From assembly GCA_027077185.1 (NCBI GenBank), contig JALTGJ010000033.1:4184-15074 (forward strand): a stretch of DNA of 10,891 nt, given 5' to 3'. Made by a program: the position numbers and the translations under genes. The DNA comes from Spirochaetales bacterium (GTDB lineage: Bacteria > Spirochaetota > Spirochaetia > B11-G9). This document shows positions 1 to 7,019 of this stretch, in pieces. The notes beneath the pieces are model-generated. The model was given only the letters and a program-made list of their open reading frames with translations, was not told the DNA's origin and did no database searches. Positions within the stretch are counted from its first letter, which is position 1; each line of letters starts with the position of its first letter.

Positions 1-909
1 GTTGTTGTCAGCATGCTTACATCTGGGGTGAAAAGGGCAGCCGGTCGGAGGATTAACCGGACTTGGCTGTTCTCCCTGCACAAAAAATTTCTCCATTTTT
101 ATATCAGGATCATCCGGGGGAATTGCAGACATAAGTGCTTCTGTATAGGGATGCTTAGGTTTGTAATAAATTTCTTCGGTAACAGCCATTTCAACTATTT
201 GGCCAAGGTACATAACTGCTACCCTGTCACATGCATAGGCTACTGCACTTAAATCGTGGGCAACAAACAGATAGGTAAGATCCAGTTCCTGTCGCAAATC
301 TTTTAATAAGTTTAGTATCTGCGCCTGAATGGAAACATCAAGAGCCGAAACAGCTTCGTCACAAACTATGAATTGGGGGTGCATAATAAGAGCTCGTGCT
401 ATGGCAATTCTCTGCCTTTGTCCTCCGCTGAAGGCATGGGGATAACGGCTAAGCTGAGAAGTCTTTAATCCGCAGAGGACCGCCATATTTTTAATTTTTT
501 CGTTAAGTTCATCTCCACTGGCTAATTTATTTGCTATAAGAGGTTCACCAATAATGTCTCTTACTGTCATTCGCTGGTTTAGTGATGCATAAGGATCCTG
601 GAAAATCATCTGCATATTACGCCACTGATGGCGCAGCTCTCCGCGTTTTAATTTTGCAACATCTATCTTATCTTCTCCCGTATTAAACAGAACCTCTCCT
701 CCGGTAGGTTCAATTAAATGGATAAGAGTTCTTCCCAGAGTTGTTTTGCCGGATCCGCTTTCTCCTACCAGTCCAAGATTTTCACCTTTTTTTATTGTAA
801 AAGATACATTATTTACAGCTTTAAGCAGAGATTTGTGTTTACCGAATATACCGGTTTTACCTACAGGGAAATGTTTCTTCAGATTTTTAATTTCAACTAG
901 TGTACTCAT
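1..909 (-). CDS. oppF: Oligopeptide/dipeptide ABC importer ATPase, OppF/DppF type (3' end missing)
   Basis: This is the second nucleotide-binding subunit of the peptide importer. It hydrolyses ATP at the inner face of the membrane to drive substrate release from the binding protein into the cytoplasm. I translated the 303 codons visible before the window edge. Walker A is GESGSGKT (residues 49-56), the Q-loop glutamine is Q104, the signature is SGGQRQR (161-167), Walker B ends in CDEA (183-186) followed by the D-loop SALD (188-191), and the H-loop histidine is H218. The DEAVSALD form is usual for OppF/DppF. The C-terminal oligopeptide-transporter extension begins near KHPYTEAL (251-258) and carries GCPFHPRC (290-297) near the cut. 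About 20-30 residues are probably missing. The ATG at 909 shares a base with the TAA stop of the preceding ATPase (TAATG), and a GGGGAGGAG Shine-Dalgarno lies just upstream, so the pair is probably translationally coupled. The opp versus dpp assignment cannot be made from sequence alone. Confidence 0.93.
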   Translation of the reverse strand, partial: MSTLVEIKNLKKHFPVGKTGIFGKHKSLLKAVNNVSFTIKKGENLGLVGESGSGKTTLGRTLIHLIEPTGGEVLFNTGEDKIDVAKLKRGELRHQWRNMQMIFQDPYASLNQRMTVRDIIGEPLIANKLASGDELNEKIKNMAVLCGLKTSQLSRYPHAFSGGQRQRIAIARALIMHPQFIVCDEAVSALDVSIQAQILNLLKDLRQELDLTYLFVAHDLSAVAYACDRVAVMYLGQIVEMAVTEEIYYKPKHPYTEALMSAIPPDDPDIKMEKFFVQGEQPSPVNPPTGCPFHPRCKHADNN

Positions 910-1925
910 TATTGCTCCTCCCCTTCCTTGTAAAGATGACATGCAACCTGCTGGTTTTCTGAAATTTTCCGGAGATCAGGAAAAGAATTATCACAAATAT
1001 TTTTCATAAAATAATCACATCTGTCATGAAAAGCACATCCTTTTGGTCGGCTGAACAAAGTCGGTACACTTCCACGAATAGGTTCCAGCCTTTTGCGGTC
1101 TTCCAGATCACCTAGTCTGGGGATTGCATCCAGTAATTTCATTGTATAGGGATGTTTAGGGTGTTTAAAGATTTCTTTAACAGGGCCTTTTTCTACAATA
1201 CTTCCCATATACATAATAGCCACATCATCCGCAATCTGTCCTACTACACCCAGATCATGGGAAATAAAAATGATTGAAGTTCCGAATTCTTCTTTTACTT
1301 CATTCATAAGATCAAGAATTTGTGCCTGAATTGTAACATCCAGGGCCGTAGTAGGTTCGTCTGCTATAAGAAGCTGGGGATTACACGAAAGGGCCTTTGC
1401 TATCATGGCTCTCTGCCTCATTCCTCCGGAGAACTCACCAGGGAAACGGTCAACTGCTTTTTCGGGATCAGCAAGTCCTACTTTTTTTAAAAGTTCAATA
1501 GTGGTCGCTCTGGCCTCTTCTTTTGTGTTTTTTTTATGCTGTTGTATTACTTCAATAATTTGATGTCCAATAGTATAAAGAGGTGAAAAAGAACTCATAG
1601 GTTCCTGAAATATCATTGAGGCCATTCCACCCCTAATCTCCTGAATTTCTTTACCTCTTGGATTAAGTTTTGCAATATCAACAGTTTCATCTTTATCAGT
1701 TCCGTTAAAAAGAATTTCTCCTTCAACAATTTTTAACTCTTTTGCCAGCAGCCGGAGTAGGGACAGGGAGGTAACACTCTTACCGCATCCACTTTCTCCC
1801 ACAAGAGCAAGCACTTTTCCAGGCTCCAGGTTAAAATCCAGACCACAGACTATGGGAATTAAGGTTTTATCAAGGTGCCATGAAATTTGCAGGTTTTTTA
1901 CCTGTATTAAATATTTTTTCTCCAT
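909..1925 (-). CDS. oppD: Oligopeptide/dipeptide ABC importer ATPase, OppD/DppD type
   Basis: This is the first ATPase subunit of the importer and would pair with the 1-909 product. At 338 residues it is normal for the family. Walker A is GESGCGKS (43-50), the Q-loop glutamine is Q107 in FQEPM, the signature is SGGMRQR (166-172), Walker B is LLIADEP (185-191) and the H-loop histidine is H223. The C-terminal oligopeptide-transporter extension (about 255-338) has cysteines C297, C303, C311 and C329. In the related mycobacterial DppD such cysteines hold a [4Fe-4S] cluster. The frame is open upstream to 2015, but that would add 30 residues with no family resemblance and overlap the permease gene by 77 bases. 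The ATG at 1925 lies 13 nt after the permease stop, and an AGGAG that overlaps that stop codon precedes it, so I chose 1925. The gene ends TAATG, overlapping the next start. Confidence 0.94.
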   Translation of the reverse strand: MEKKYLIQVKNLQISWHLDKTLIPIVCGLDFNLEPGKVLALVGESGCGKSVTSLSLLRLLAKELKIVEGEILFNGTDKDETVDIAKLNPRGKEIQEIRGGMASMIFQEPMSSFSPLYTIGHQIIEVIQQHKKNTKEEARATTIELLKKVGLADPEKAVDRFPGEFSGGMRQRAMIAKALSCNPQLLIADEPTTALDVTIQAQILDLMNEVKEEFGTSIIFISHDLGVVGQIADDVAIMYMGSIVEKGPVKEIFKHPKHPYTMKLLDAIPRLGDLEDRKRLEPIRGSVPTLFSRPKGCAFHDRCDYFMKNICDNSFPDLRKISENQQVACHLYKEGEEQ

Positions 1926-1938
1926 TCCGGGTAGTCTC

Positions 1939-3063
1939 CTATTTTGAAAAGGGATCTGCTGCGTCCCTAAGGCCATCGCCAAGAAAATTAAAGGCCAGTA
2001 CAGATATAACAACAAACAAGGCAGTTATAAGCAGCCATGGTATTTGTGATAAAGTGTTAATATTCTGCGCCGAGTAAAGAAGAACCCCCCAGCTGACAAT
2101 AGGTTCCCGAAGACCCAGACCAAGAAAACTTAAAGAAGTTTCGGCCAGAATTATATAGGGGAATGAGATTGTCAGATCTACTATGATATAACTCATAAAG
2201 GATGGGAGCATATGATTAATAATAATTCTCCGGTCAGTGCATCCAGCTAATCTGGCAGAAAGAATAAAATCTTCCTCTCTCATTGAGAGAAGTTTACTTC
2301 GAACGCGCCGCCCCAGATTGGTCCAGCCGACAGATGCAAGAATTACTGTTACAGCAATATAGACCTTTAAAGCAGACCATTCCCTTGGCAGTGCTGCTGC
2401 AAGAGCCAGCCACAGCGGAAGTGTTGGAATAGAACGGAGGAACTCCATCATGCGCATAATAATTTCATCTACCGCACCACCGAAATAGCCTGCTATACCT
2501 CCCATAAACAGCCCGATTAGAAATACAAAAGATACTCCAATAGCTCCAACAGAAAGAGAGATTCTTGTTGCAAACATAAGCCTTGAGAAAATATCTCTCC
2601 CAAGCTGATCCGTTCCAAAAATATTTATCATTCCCTCTTTGACCCCAAACAGATGCAGGTTCATTTTGAATAATCCTAAAACCTTATAGGGTTCACCCTT
2701 TACAAAAATAGAGATTGGAATAATTCTTGATGTATCCGGTATGGCACGTAATTTTAAAGTTTCAGGATCACGTTTATTGTCCCATCCGTAAATAAAGGCC
2801 TGAAAGTGAAATTTCCCTTCGGAATCAAAGTTATGGATTTTCATGGGGGGGGACTGAAGGTATTCTTTATTACGGTTTCCGGCAGAGTAGGGGGCTATAA
2901 ATTCAGCAAAAATTCCTATAATTATAAAAACAACAAGGATGCTTCCTGCAACTAGGGCCATTTTGTTTTTTTTAAACTGCCACCACATCAACTGCCAGTG
3001 GGTTGCAACATCCCTTCTGTTAACTTTTGTAGTGCTAAGATCTGTATTAATGTTATCTTTCAT
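1939..3063 (-). CDS. oppC: Peptide ABC importer permease, OppC/DppC type, with enlarged extracytoplasmic loop
   Basis: This is one of the two membrane subunits forming the transport channel. A cytoplasmic N-terminus rich in basic residues is followed by the first membrane helix (about 36-58). The usual permease core starts at FGTDQLGRDIFSRL (149-162) and has five further hydrophobic segments. The EAA loop that docks on the ATPases is SARLAGCTDRRIIINHMLPS (269-288), and the protein ends in the family motif LGDGLRDAADP (361-371). At 374 residues it is longer than a typical OppC of about 300. The excess lies between helices 1 and 2 (about 60-148), expected to face the periplasm. YejE-like permeases also have an enlarged loop there, so this may be a Yej-related importer subtype. 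The ATG at 3063 overlaps the TGA of the preceding permease (ATGA). A run of seven G bases at 2845-2851 does not break the frame. Confidence 0.92.
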   Translation of the reverse strand: MKDNINTDLSTTKVNRRDVATHWQLMWWQFKKNKMALVAGSILVVFIIIGIFAEFIAPYSAGNRNKEYLQSPPMKIHNFDSEGKFHFQAFIYGWDNKRDPETLKLRAIPDTSRIIPISIFVKGEPYKVLGLFKMNLHLFGVKEGMINIFGTDQLGRDIFSRLMFATRISLSVGAIGVSFVFLIGLFMGGIAGYFGGAVDEIIMRMMEFLRSIPTLPLWLALAAALPREWSALKVYIAVTVILASVGWTNLGRRVRSKLLSMREEDFILSARLAGCTDRRIIINHMLPSFMSYIIVDLTISFPYIILAETSLSFLGLGLREPIVSWGVLLYSAQNINTLSQIPWLLITALFVVISVLAFNFLGDGLRDAADPFSK

Positions 3064-4058
3064 TTTATATCCGCCTTTCCCATCCGTAAGCGCGGATCAA
3101 GGATCATTAGAAGAATATCTGATATAAAGGTTCCTATTATAACAAGAAAGCTCATGATAAGTATTAAGGCGCCGGCCAGATACATGTCCTGGCTTAGCAG
3201 TGAATTTATATACAAAGGTCCAAGTGTCGGAAGAGATAAAACTATCGCAATTATTGGAGCTCCGGAAACTATTTTGCTTAATTCCCACCCCAGGGTTGAA
3301 GCTATGGGATTAAGTGCCATACGAACAGGATACCTCATGAGCAGCTTGAATTCTGGAATACCGCCTGATCGTGCAGATGTAACATACATCTTGTTCAGTT
3401 CATCAAGGAGAGTAGCCCTCATGGTACGAAGCTGAAATGCAGTACCTGCCATACCAAGAACAACAACGGGTACCCAGAGATGAGAAAACAGATCCATTAA
3501 TTTTGCAAAACTCCAGGGTCCATTCTGAAACTCAAGGGAAAATAAGCCTCCGACACTCACTCCAAACCATTTTTGTCCAAGAAACATGAGAATTAAAGCA
3601 AATAAAAACCCGGGGGTTGCAAGCCCTATATATCCGATTACAGTAGCAACATTATCACCTATTGAGTATTGCCGGACAGCAGAATAGACACCAATAATAA
3701 TTGCCAGGACATATGTAAAAATAAGGGTTGAAAAAGCGAGGATAAGAGTCATGGATATTCTTTCCCCTATTACATCTTTTACCGGTCTGTGGTATTCCCA
3801 TGAATATCCCATGTTACCCTTAAAAAGATCACCCATCCATTTTACATATTGCTGATAAAGAGGTCTGTCAAGTCCAAGTCTGCTTCTCATTGCATCCAGT
3901 TCACCCTGGGTAACAACTACTCCTCCCTGGGTTTTTTTACCCGCATAGGAATCAACAAAATCTCCAGGAGGAAGCTGGATGAGTATAAAGGCGACAATAG
4001 ATAATAAAAACATGGTAACTAATGTCGTACCAAGGCGACGTACTAATAACTCAAGCAT
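3060..4058 (-). CDS. oppB: Peptide ABC importer permease, OppB/DppB type
   Basis: This is the partner membrane subunit of the importer. It has 332 residues from the chosen start, close to family length. The N-terminus MLELLVRRLG leads directly into the first membrane helix (about 10-30), as is usual for OppB. It is followed by LGLDRPLYQQYVKW (61-74), a conserved region of this family, then helices near 102-126, 138-160, 194-212, 262-285 and 296-320. The EAA-type loop is TSARSGGIPEFKLLMRYPVR (227-246). The C-terminus ILDPRLRMGK (319-328) is typical. The frame is open to 4115, but the 19 extra residues would start inside the terminator hairpin and are not family-like. The ATG at 4058 has AAAGGA a few bases upstream, so I prefer it. 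The stop overlaps the next gene by 4 nt. The gene lies behind the terminator-like hairpin and so may be expressed less than the binding protein. Confidence 0.93.
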   Translation of the reverse strand: MLELLVRRLGTTLVTMFLLSIVAFILIQLPPGDFVDSYAGKKTQGGVVVTQGELDAMRSRLGLDRPLYQQYVKWMGDLFKGNMGYSWEYHRPVKDVIGERISMTLILAFSTLIFTYVLAIIIGVYSAVRQYSIGDNVATVIGYIGLATPGFLFALILMFLGQKWFGVSVGGLFSLEFQNGPWSFAKLMDLFSHLWVPVVVLGMAGTAFQLRTMRATLLDELNKMYVTSARSGGIPEFKLLMRYPVRMALNPIASTLGWELSKIVSGAPIIAIVLSLPTLGPLYINSLLSQDMYLAGALILIMSFLVIIGTFISDILLMILDPRLRMGKADIK

Positions 4059-4095
4059 TATTACTATCCTTTTAAAAAAAATATAAATAAATTCG

Positions 4096-4131
4096 AAAAA
4101 ACCGAACCCGGACAAACTTGTCCGGATTCGG
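4096..4131 (-). terminator. Intrinsic terminator / attenuator between binding-protein and permease genes
   Basis: The two arms at 4102-4114 and 4119-4131 pair at 12 of 13 positions around a 4-base loop. On the minus-strand transcript the stem is GC-rich and is followed immediately by six U residues (the A-run at 4096-4101). It begins about 27 nt after the binding-protein stop. As the permease and ATPase genes continue on the same strand, this is best read as partial termination. Periplasmic binding proteins are commonly needed in excess over their membrane partners, and RNA structures at this position often produce that ratio. A stabilising 3' stem for the upstream message is a compatible alternative. 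Confidence 0.8.
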
Positions 4132-4158
4132 AATTATTTATGAAAAAAACTGGTTTAT

Positions 4159-6180
4159 CTATTTAATAAACCACTGATCAGCTCGATACGGATAAGAATA
4201 AGCAAAGAAAGTACTATTTATTTTCCATGTTGGTGTATTGCCGAGTCTGTCTGAAACTATGGTTAACAGTGGAATATCACCAAGGGTACCAATAACGGAC
4301 AGATGCTCCTTGTTGATCTTAATAATTTCTTTTCCAAGCTCCATATATCTTGCGGACCCTGGAATAACTGAAGCCCATTCGTCTCCAATTTTCCATAGAC
4401 TTAATACCCATGCAGGTGGTTTTTCACCTGATGCACCATTACTGGTTTTCCAATCCATCCATGGAAGTCCCATTATGGGCCAGGCTGAAGCATAAGGAGG
4501 CATAAACAGAGAAGGACTTGAAATCATATTTGGTTCGTAAGGTGCGAACCATTCACTTGTAATGTCCAGTGTATTGGATTTCTGTTTATCTCTGGTAAGC
4601 TGTGTATTTACTTCTTTAAGGAGTACCTTTACACCAACTTTTCCCCAGTATTCTGAGATAAGTGCCGGAAAATTAGGTGTTCCCACATACTGAAGAGTAT
4701 ATTCCCACAGGACTGTAAGTTCTTTACCGTCAGATCGCAGGCGGACTCCATTTGGACCCATTTTTAAACCCATTTCATCCAGAAGTTTATTAGCTTTTGC
4801 AGGATCATAATCAGTCATGAATTTTCGGTCGCTGTCTGTAACATATGGTACATTCAGGGGCATTGCCTGAAGAGGAGTTCCCAGTCCCAGAAAAAGGGCA
4901 TCGTTAAGTTCTTTACGGTTAATTGCCAGGGACATAGCATATCTGAACCGTACATCACTATAGATTGCTTTTAAAACAGGATCCTTGTCTGTCTGGTTAA
5001 ATATGATTGGAGGTCCAACCTGACCTGCCGGAAGCTGAATCTTATAATTCCCCTTTTTCTCATTTTCTTTCAAAATTGTAAAATCAGTCAAAGACATGCT
5101 CTGAGCCTTCTCATCAACGTTACCGTTCATAATTTCCAGAGGCCATAACTGTTTTTCAAGCAATCTTTCATAATGATAATTTATATAAGGAAGCTGATTA
5201 CCTGCTGTATCTATCTTAAAGTAATAAGGGTTGGCAATATAGAGGCGATTTTGTGTTGTAGGTTCCTGAGCCAGATAGTGACTTTCAAGTGTTGGAACCT
5301 TGACTCCCTCGGGACCAGAAATTATTGCATCCTTCCATTTATTCCAGTAGGTGCCGAACTGCTGTACCCAGTTATCATACCCGGCTGCAATTGCTTCTTT
5401 ATTTGCATTTGGATTATATTTAATGTGATACTGTTTAAGAAAATGTTTTGGTGCAAATGCATCAAAAGTAGATCCATTTCCTCCCAGATAATAAAGGAAG
5501 CCTGGAAAAGCATTTTCAAATTTAATTTTTACAGTGACATCATCAATTTTCTCTACGCTTGGAACAGCTGCATTCCATGGAGAAGGAATAACCTTATGGA
5601 TGTCTTTGTTTAGAAGGATATCATTTATATAAAAAACAATATCATCGGCATTAAAGGGTTCACCGTCAGACCATTTGTGGCCTTTACGTAATGAAAATGT
5701 TATTTCGGTGAAGTCTTTATTCCATTTCCAGGATTTTGCAACATTTGGTACAATGGTGCTTAAGTCATCACTAAACCTGACCAGATTAGCCTGACGCCAT
5801 GCCATAATTTCGGTAGTTCCGGATTCAGGTGCGATACTCAACCCTTTAAGCTTACCACCGTATTTACCAATTTCATCATATGGCAGAACAACAAGAGGTT
5901 CTTCGGGCAGACGTTTGTCTACAGATTGAAGAGCTCCACTGCTTTCCTTTTCAGCAAATAATGGATTGCCGGTAAAAGTAAGTTTCTTGCCGGTCTGTTT
6001 CTCATACTCAGCTAACTCAAGCTGCTGTGGGAAATCAGTTGTTATCCCCATAGGATTTGCAACAGTTGGAGCTGTAACGGATCCGGCGGAAGTATTTTCG
6101 CTTGTGTCTTTCTGTCCACCTGAAAATACGCTGAATACAATAAACAGCGATAACAGGATGACAATTAGTTTCTTTTTCAT
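4159..6180 (-). CDS. oppA: Extracellular solute-binding protein, family 5 (peptide/OppA-like), long form
   Basis: This is the periplasmic receptor that captures peptide or related substrates and delivers them to the permease pair. The 673-residue protein starts with a basic MKKK and a hydrophobic core (about 4-18), ending VFS-GG near residue 20. There is no cysteine at the cleavage region, so it is probably a signal-peptidase-I secreted soluble protein and not a lipoprotein. A Thr/Ser/Ala-rich linker follows (25-45). The family-5 signature region lies at about 157-185 (FSLRKGHKWSDGEPFNADD, 162-180). It is clearly longer than the ~540 residues of E. coli OppA, and the region before the signature contains the GKYGGKLKG motif (105-113) seen in long family-5 members. 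The start at 6180 has AGGAGAG at optimal distance. It is first in the importer operon, with its own predicted promoter upstream. The true ligand (peptide, opine, oligosaccharide) cannot be read from sequence, but the neighbours favour peptides. Confidence 0.92.
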   Translation of the reverse strand: MKKKLIVILLSLFIVFSVFSGGQKDTSENTSAGSVTAPTVANPMGITTDFPQQLELAEYEKQTGKKLTFTGNPLFAEKESSGALQSVDKRLPEEPLVVLPYDEIGKYGGKLKGLSIAPESGTTEIMAWRQANLVRFSDDLSTIVPNVAKSWKWNKDFTEITFSLRKGHKWSDGEPFNADDIVFYINDILLNKDIHKVIPSPWNAAVPSVEKIDDVTVKIKFENAFPGFLYYLGGNGSTFDAFAPKHFLKQYHIKYNPNANKEAIAAGYDNWVQQFGTYWNKWKDAIISGPEGVKVPTLESHYLAQEPTTQNRLYIANPYYFKIDTAGNQLPYINYHYERLLEKQLWPLEIMNGNVDEKAQSMSLTDFTILKENEKKGNYKIQLPAGQVGPPIIFNQTDKDPVLKAIYSDVRFRYAMSLAINRKELNDALFLGLGTPLQAMPLNVPYVTDSDRKFMTDYDPAKANKLLDEMGLKMGPNGVRLRSDGKELTVLWEYTLQYVGTPNFPALISEYWGKVGVKVLLKEVNTQLTRDKQKSNTLDITSEWFAPYEPNMISSPSLFMPPYASAWPIMGLPWMDWKTSNGASGEKPPAWVLSLWKIGDEWASVIPGSARYMELGKEIIKINKEHLSVIGTLGDIPLLTIVSDRLGNTPTWKINSTFFAYSYPYRADQWFIK

Positions 6181-6241
6181 TCTTCTCTCCTTTTAGATAT
6201 TACACATATTTTATAACGGAAGGCCTGAGTAAAAGTTTAAT

Positions 6242-6262
6242 ATGTTAAACTTAGTTTAGCAT
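6242..6262. promoter_or_regulatory. Palindromic putative operator over the importer promoter
   Basis: This 21-bp element has two 10-bp arms (6242-6251 and 6253-6262) that are inverted copies matching at 9 of 10 positions around a single central base. Each arm contains TAAACT. The right arm includes the predicted -10 element of the importer promoter, so a bound protein would block RNA polymerase. Similar half-sites recur upstream of the regulator and tdh, and the XRE/cupin regulator between them is the natural candidate ligand. Binding is inferred, not shown. Confidence 0.6.
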
Positions 6263-6280
6263 ATTGTACCTGTATGTCAA
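6253..6280 (-). promoter_or_regulatory. Predicted sigma-70-type promoter of the importer operon
   Basis: Read on the minus strand, there is a perfect TTGACA (-35, at 6275-6280) and, after a 16-bp spacer, TAAACT (-10, at 6253-6258; 4 of 6 matches). A TGC immediately before the -10 gives an extended -10 form. The start point would be near 6246, leaving a leader of about 65 nt before the binding-protein ATG at 6180. Read-through from the regulator gene, which is on the same strand, is also possible. Confidence 0.6.
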
Positions 6281-6298
6281 GAACTATTTATAAAATAT

Positions 6299-6312
6299 AT
6301 TCGGATACGAAT
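6299..6312. repeat. Short perfect inverted repeat downstream of the regulator gene
   Basis: Five-base arms (ATTCG and CGAAT) flank a GATA loop, about 20 bp past the regulator stop. It could form a small hairpin in the regulator transcript, but only a loose AT-rich stretch follows and there is no clean U-tract. I therefore do not call it a terminator. It might be a minor regulatory element or chance. Confidence 0.25.
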
Positions 6313-6331
6313 AGAAAAAGAATCCTTAATT

Positions 6332-6907
6332 TTATATCATCCTTTTTTTGTATCGGACAACCATGTGTACTACAACATTATTCTTTCCTGTATTCTCAAT
6401 AGTGTGCTCTATATCGCTGTGATAGGTCAGAAAATCATCCTTATGCATTACCGTAACATTATTTCCGGCAGTAACTGTTATCTCGCCGTCAAGGAGTGTA
6501 AGAAACTCTTCAGTCCCCGGAAAATGAGGTTTTGAACTAAGTTTACTTCCTTTTTGGAATGTAATCAGATACATTTCCAGGTCTTCAATCATATCAATCG
6601 GAGTAAGGATATTTATATGTACTCCTTCCTCGTCACAGTCAAATTTAATTCTATCATTCTTTTGTGTAAGAGTGAAATTTCTCTTTTTGACAGAAACAAC
6701 CTTCGTAAGTTCGTTAATATCAACCCCAAGTCCTGTCGAAATCTTCCATACAGTCACAATAGTTGGATTTACCTTATCAGATTCAATCTGGGAAAGCATT
6801 GCTTTCGATACTCCACTTTTTTCAGCCAGTACTCTCAGTGTCATCTCTTTGTTTTTTCTTATTTTTTTTATTGTATCCCCGATCGGGAGCAGCTTTTTTT
6901 CTGTCAT
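6332..6907 (-). CDS. XRE-family transcriptional regulator with C-terminal cupin sensor domain
   Basis: This 191-residue cytoplasmic DNA-binding regulator has a helix-turn-helix XRE domain at about 9-65, with the recognition region LAEKSGVSKAMLSQIES (27-43), a linker, and a cupin_2 domain at about 113-187. In the cupin, H128 with E133/E134 (PHFPGTEE) and H168xxxN172 match the usual metal or ligand positions. XRE-cupin proteins generally repress or activate nearby amino acid, polyamine or sugar catabolic operons in response to a small ligand. The frame is open to 7006, but that start would lie within the predicted promoter region and add 33 residues with no domain. The ATG at 6907 has AAGAAGGAA just upstream and places the HTH near the N-terminus as is normal, so I chose it. 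It is divergent from tdh and lies directly upstream of the importer on the same strand, making it the likely regulator of both. The inducer is unknown; threonine, glycine or a peptide is a guess from context. Confidence 0.9.
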   Translation of the reverse strand: MTEKKLLPIGDTIKKIRKNKEMTLRVLAEKSGVSKAMLSQIESDKVNPTIVTVWKISTGLGVDINELTKVVSVKKRNFTLTQKNDRIKFDCDEEGVHINILTPIDMIEDLEMYLITFQKGSKLSSKPHFPGTEEFLTLLDGEITVTAGNNVTVMHKDDFLTYHSDIEHTIENTGKNNVVVHMVVRYKKRMI

Positions 6908-6943
6908 ATGTTTCCTTCTTGTAGAAAAATATCGATAAATAGT

Positions 6944-6973
6944 TTGACATAGTAAACTTATATCTATTATACT
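6944..6973 (+). promoter_or_regulatory. Predicted promoter of the tdh-kbl operon
   Basis: A perfect TTGACA at 6944-6949 is followed after 18 bp by TATACT (6968-6973; 5 of 6 matches to TATAAT). Transcription would begin near 6980, giving a leader of about 74 nt before the tdh ATG. The -35 lies inside the inverted half-site pair at 6941-6958, consistent with control by the neighbouring regulator. I see no riboswitch fold in the short AT-rich leader. Confidence 0.6.
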
Positions 6974-6990
6974 AAACCATGAACAGTATA
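6968..6990. repeat. Inverted repeat TATACT...AGTATA at the tdh -10
   Basis: Perfect 6-bp arms at 6968-6973 and 6985-6990 are separated by 11 bp. The left arm is the predicted tdh -10 element. It could be an additional protein site or a by-product of AT-rich promoter sequence. Confidence 0.35.
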
Positions 6991-6995
6991 TCAAA

Positions 6996-7019
6996 CTAAT
7001 ATTCATTATAGTATATTAG
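6996..7019. repeat. Inverted repeat CTAATAT...ATATTAG over the regulator -10
   Basis: Perfect 7-bp arms at 6996-7002 and 7013-7019 flank a 10-bp centre. The centre contains the predicted -10 of the regulator's own promoter (7005-7010), a plausible place for an autoregulatory operator. Its sequence differs from the TAAACT-type sites, so a second factor or a chance palindrome are alternatives. Confidence 0.4.

Larger units (their letters stand above)
6941..6997. repeat. Cluster of four half-sites related to the importer operator
   Basis: Four 10-mers resemble the arms of the 6242-6262 palindrome. One at 6941-6950 is inverted and reads ATGTCAAACT on the minus strand. Three are in the plus orientation: ATAGTAAACT at 6949-6958, ATACTAAACC at 6969-6978 and ATATCAAACT at 6988-6997. 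Each matches an importer arm at 8 or 9 of 10 positions (consensus about ATRNYAAACY). The three direct copies are 20 and 19 bp apart, close to two helical turns, so bound proteins would lie on one DNA face. The cluster covers the predicted tdh promoter. The region is AT-rich, so chance similarity must be considered. Confidence 0.5.

Noticed and set aside
1926..2015. Longer OppD-type frame starting at 2015
   Set aside because: It would overlap the permease gene by 77 bases and add 30 residues before the normal ATPase start. The AGGAG before 1925 decides the matter.
2845..2851. Run of seven G bases as a possible frameshift in the OppC-type permease
   Set aside because: The reading frame and family motifs continue intact on both sides, so there is no evidence of a break.
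2998..3435. Open frames on the plus strand opposite the importer genes (also 5173-5613 and 4238-4495)
   Set aside because: They lie antisense to clearly conserved proteins, have no ribosome sites or recognisable domains, and are explained as shadows of the real reading frames.
4059..4115. Upstream extension of the first permease to an ATG at 4115
   Set aside because: The start would sit in the loop of the terminator hairpin, and the added residues are not OppB-like. The ATG at 4058 has a ribosome site and the expected MLELLVRRLG beginning.
6299..6312. Small hairpin as a terminator for the regulator gene
   Set aside because: Only five base pairs and no U-tract after it, so it is listed only as a short repeat.
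6554..6952. Plus-strand open frame antisense to the regulator
   Set aside because: Composition is hydrophobic and low-complexity with no family resemblance; it is the mirror of the XRE-cupin coding sequence.
6908..7006. Upstream extension of the regulator frame to an ATG at 7006
   Set aside because: It adds 33 residues with no domain similarity and covers the predicted tdh promoter and half-site cluster. The ATG at 6907 has a good Shine-Dalgarno and gives the normal XRE N-terminus.
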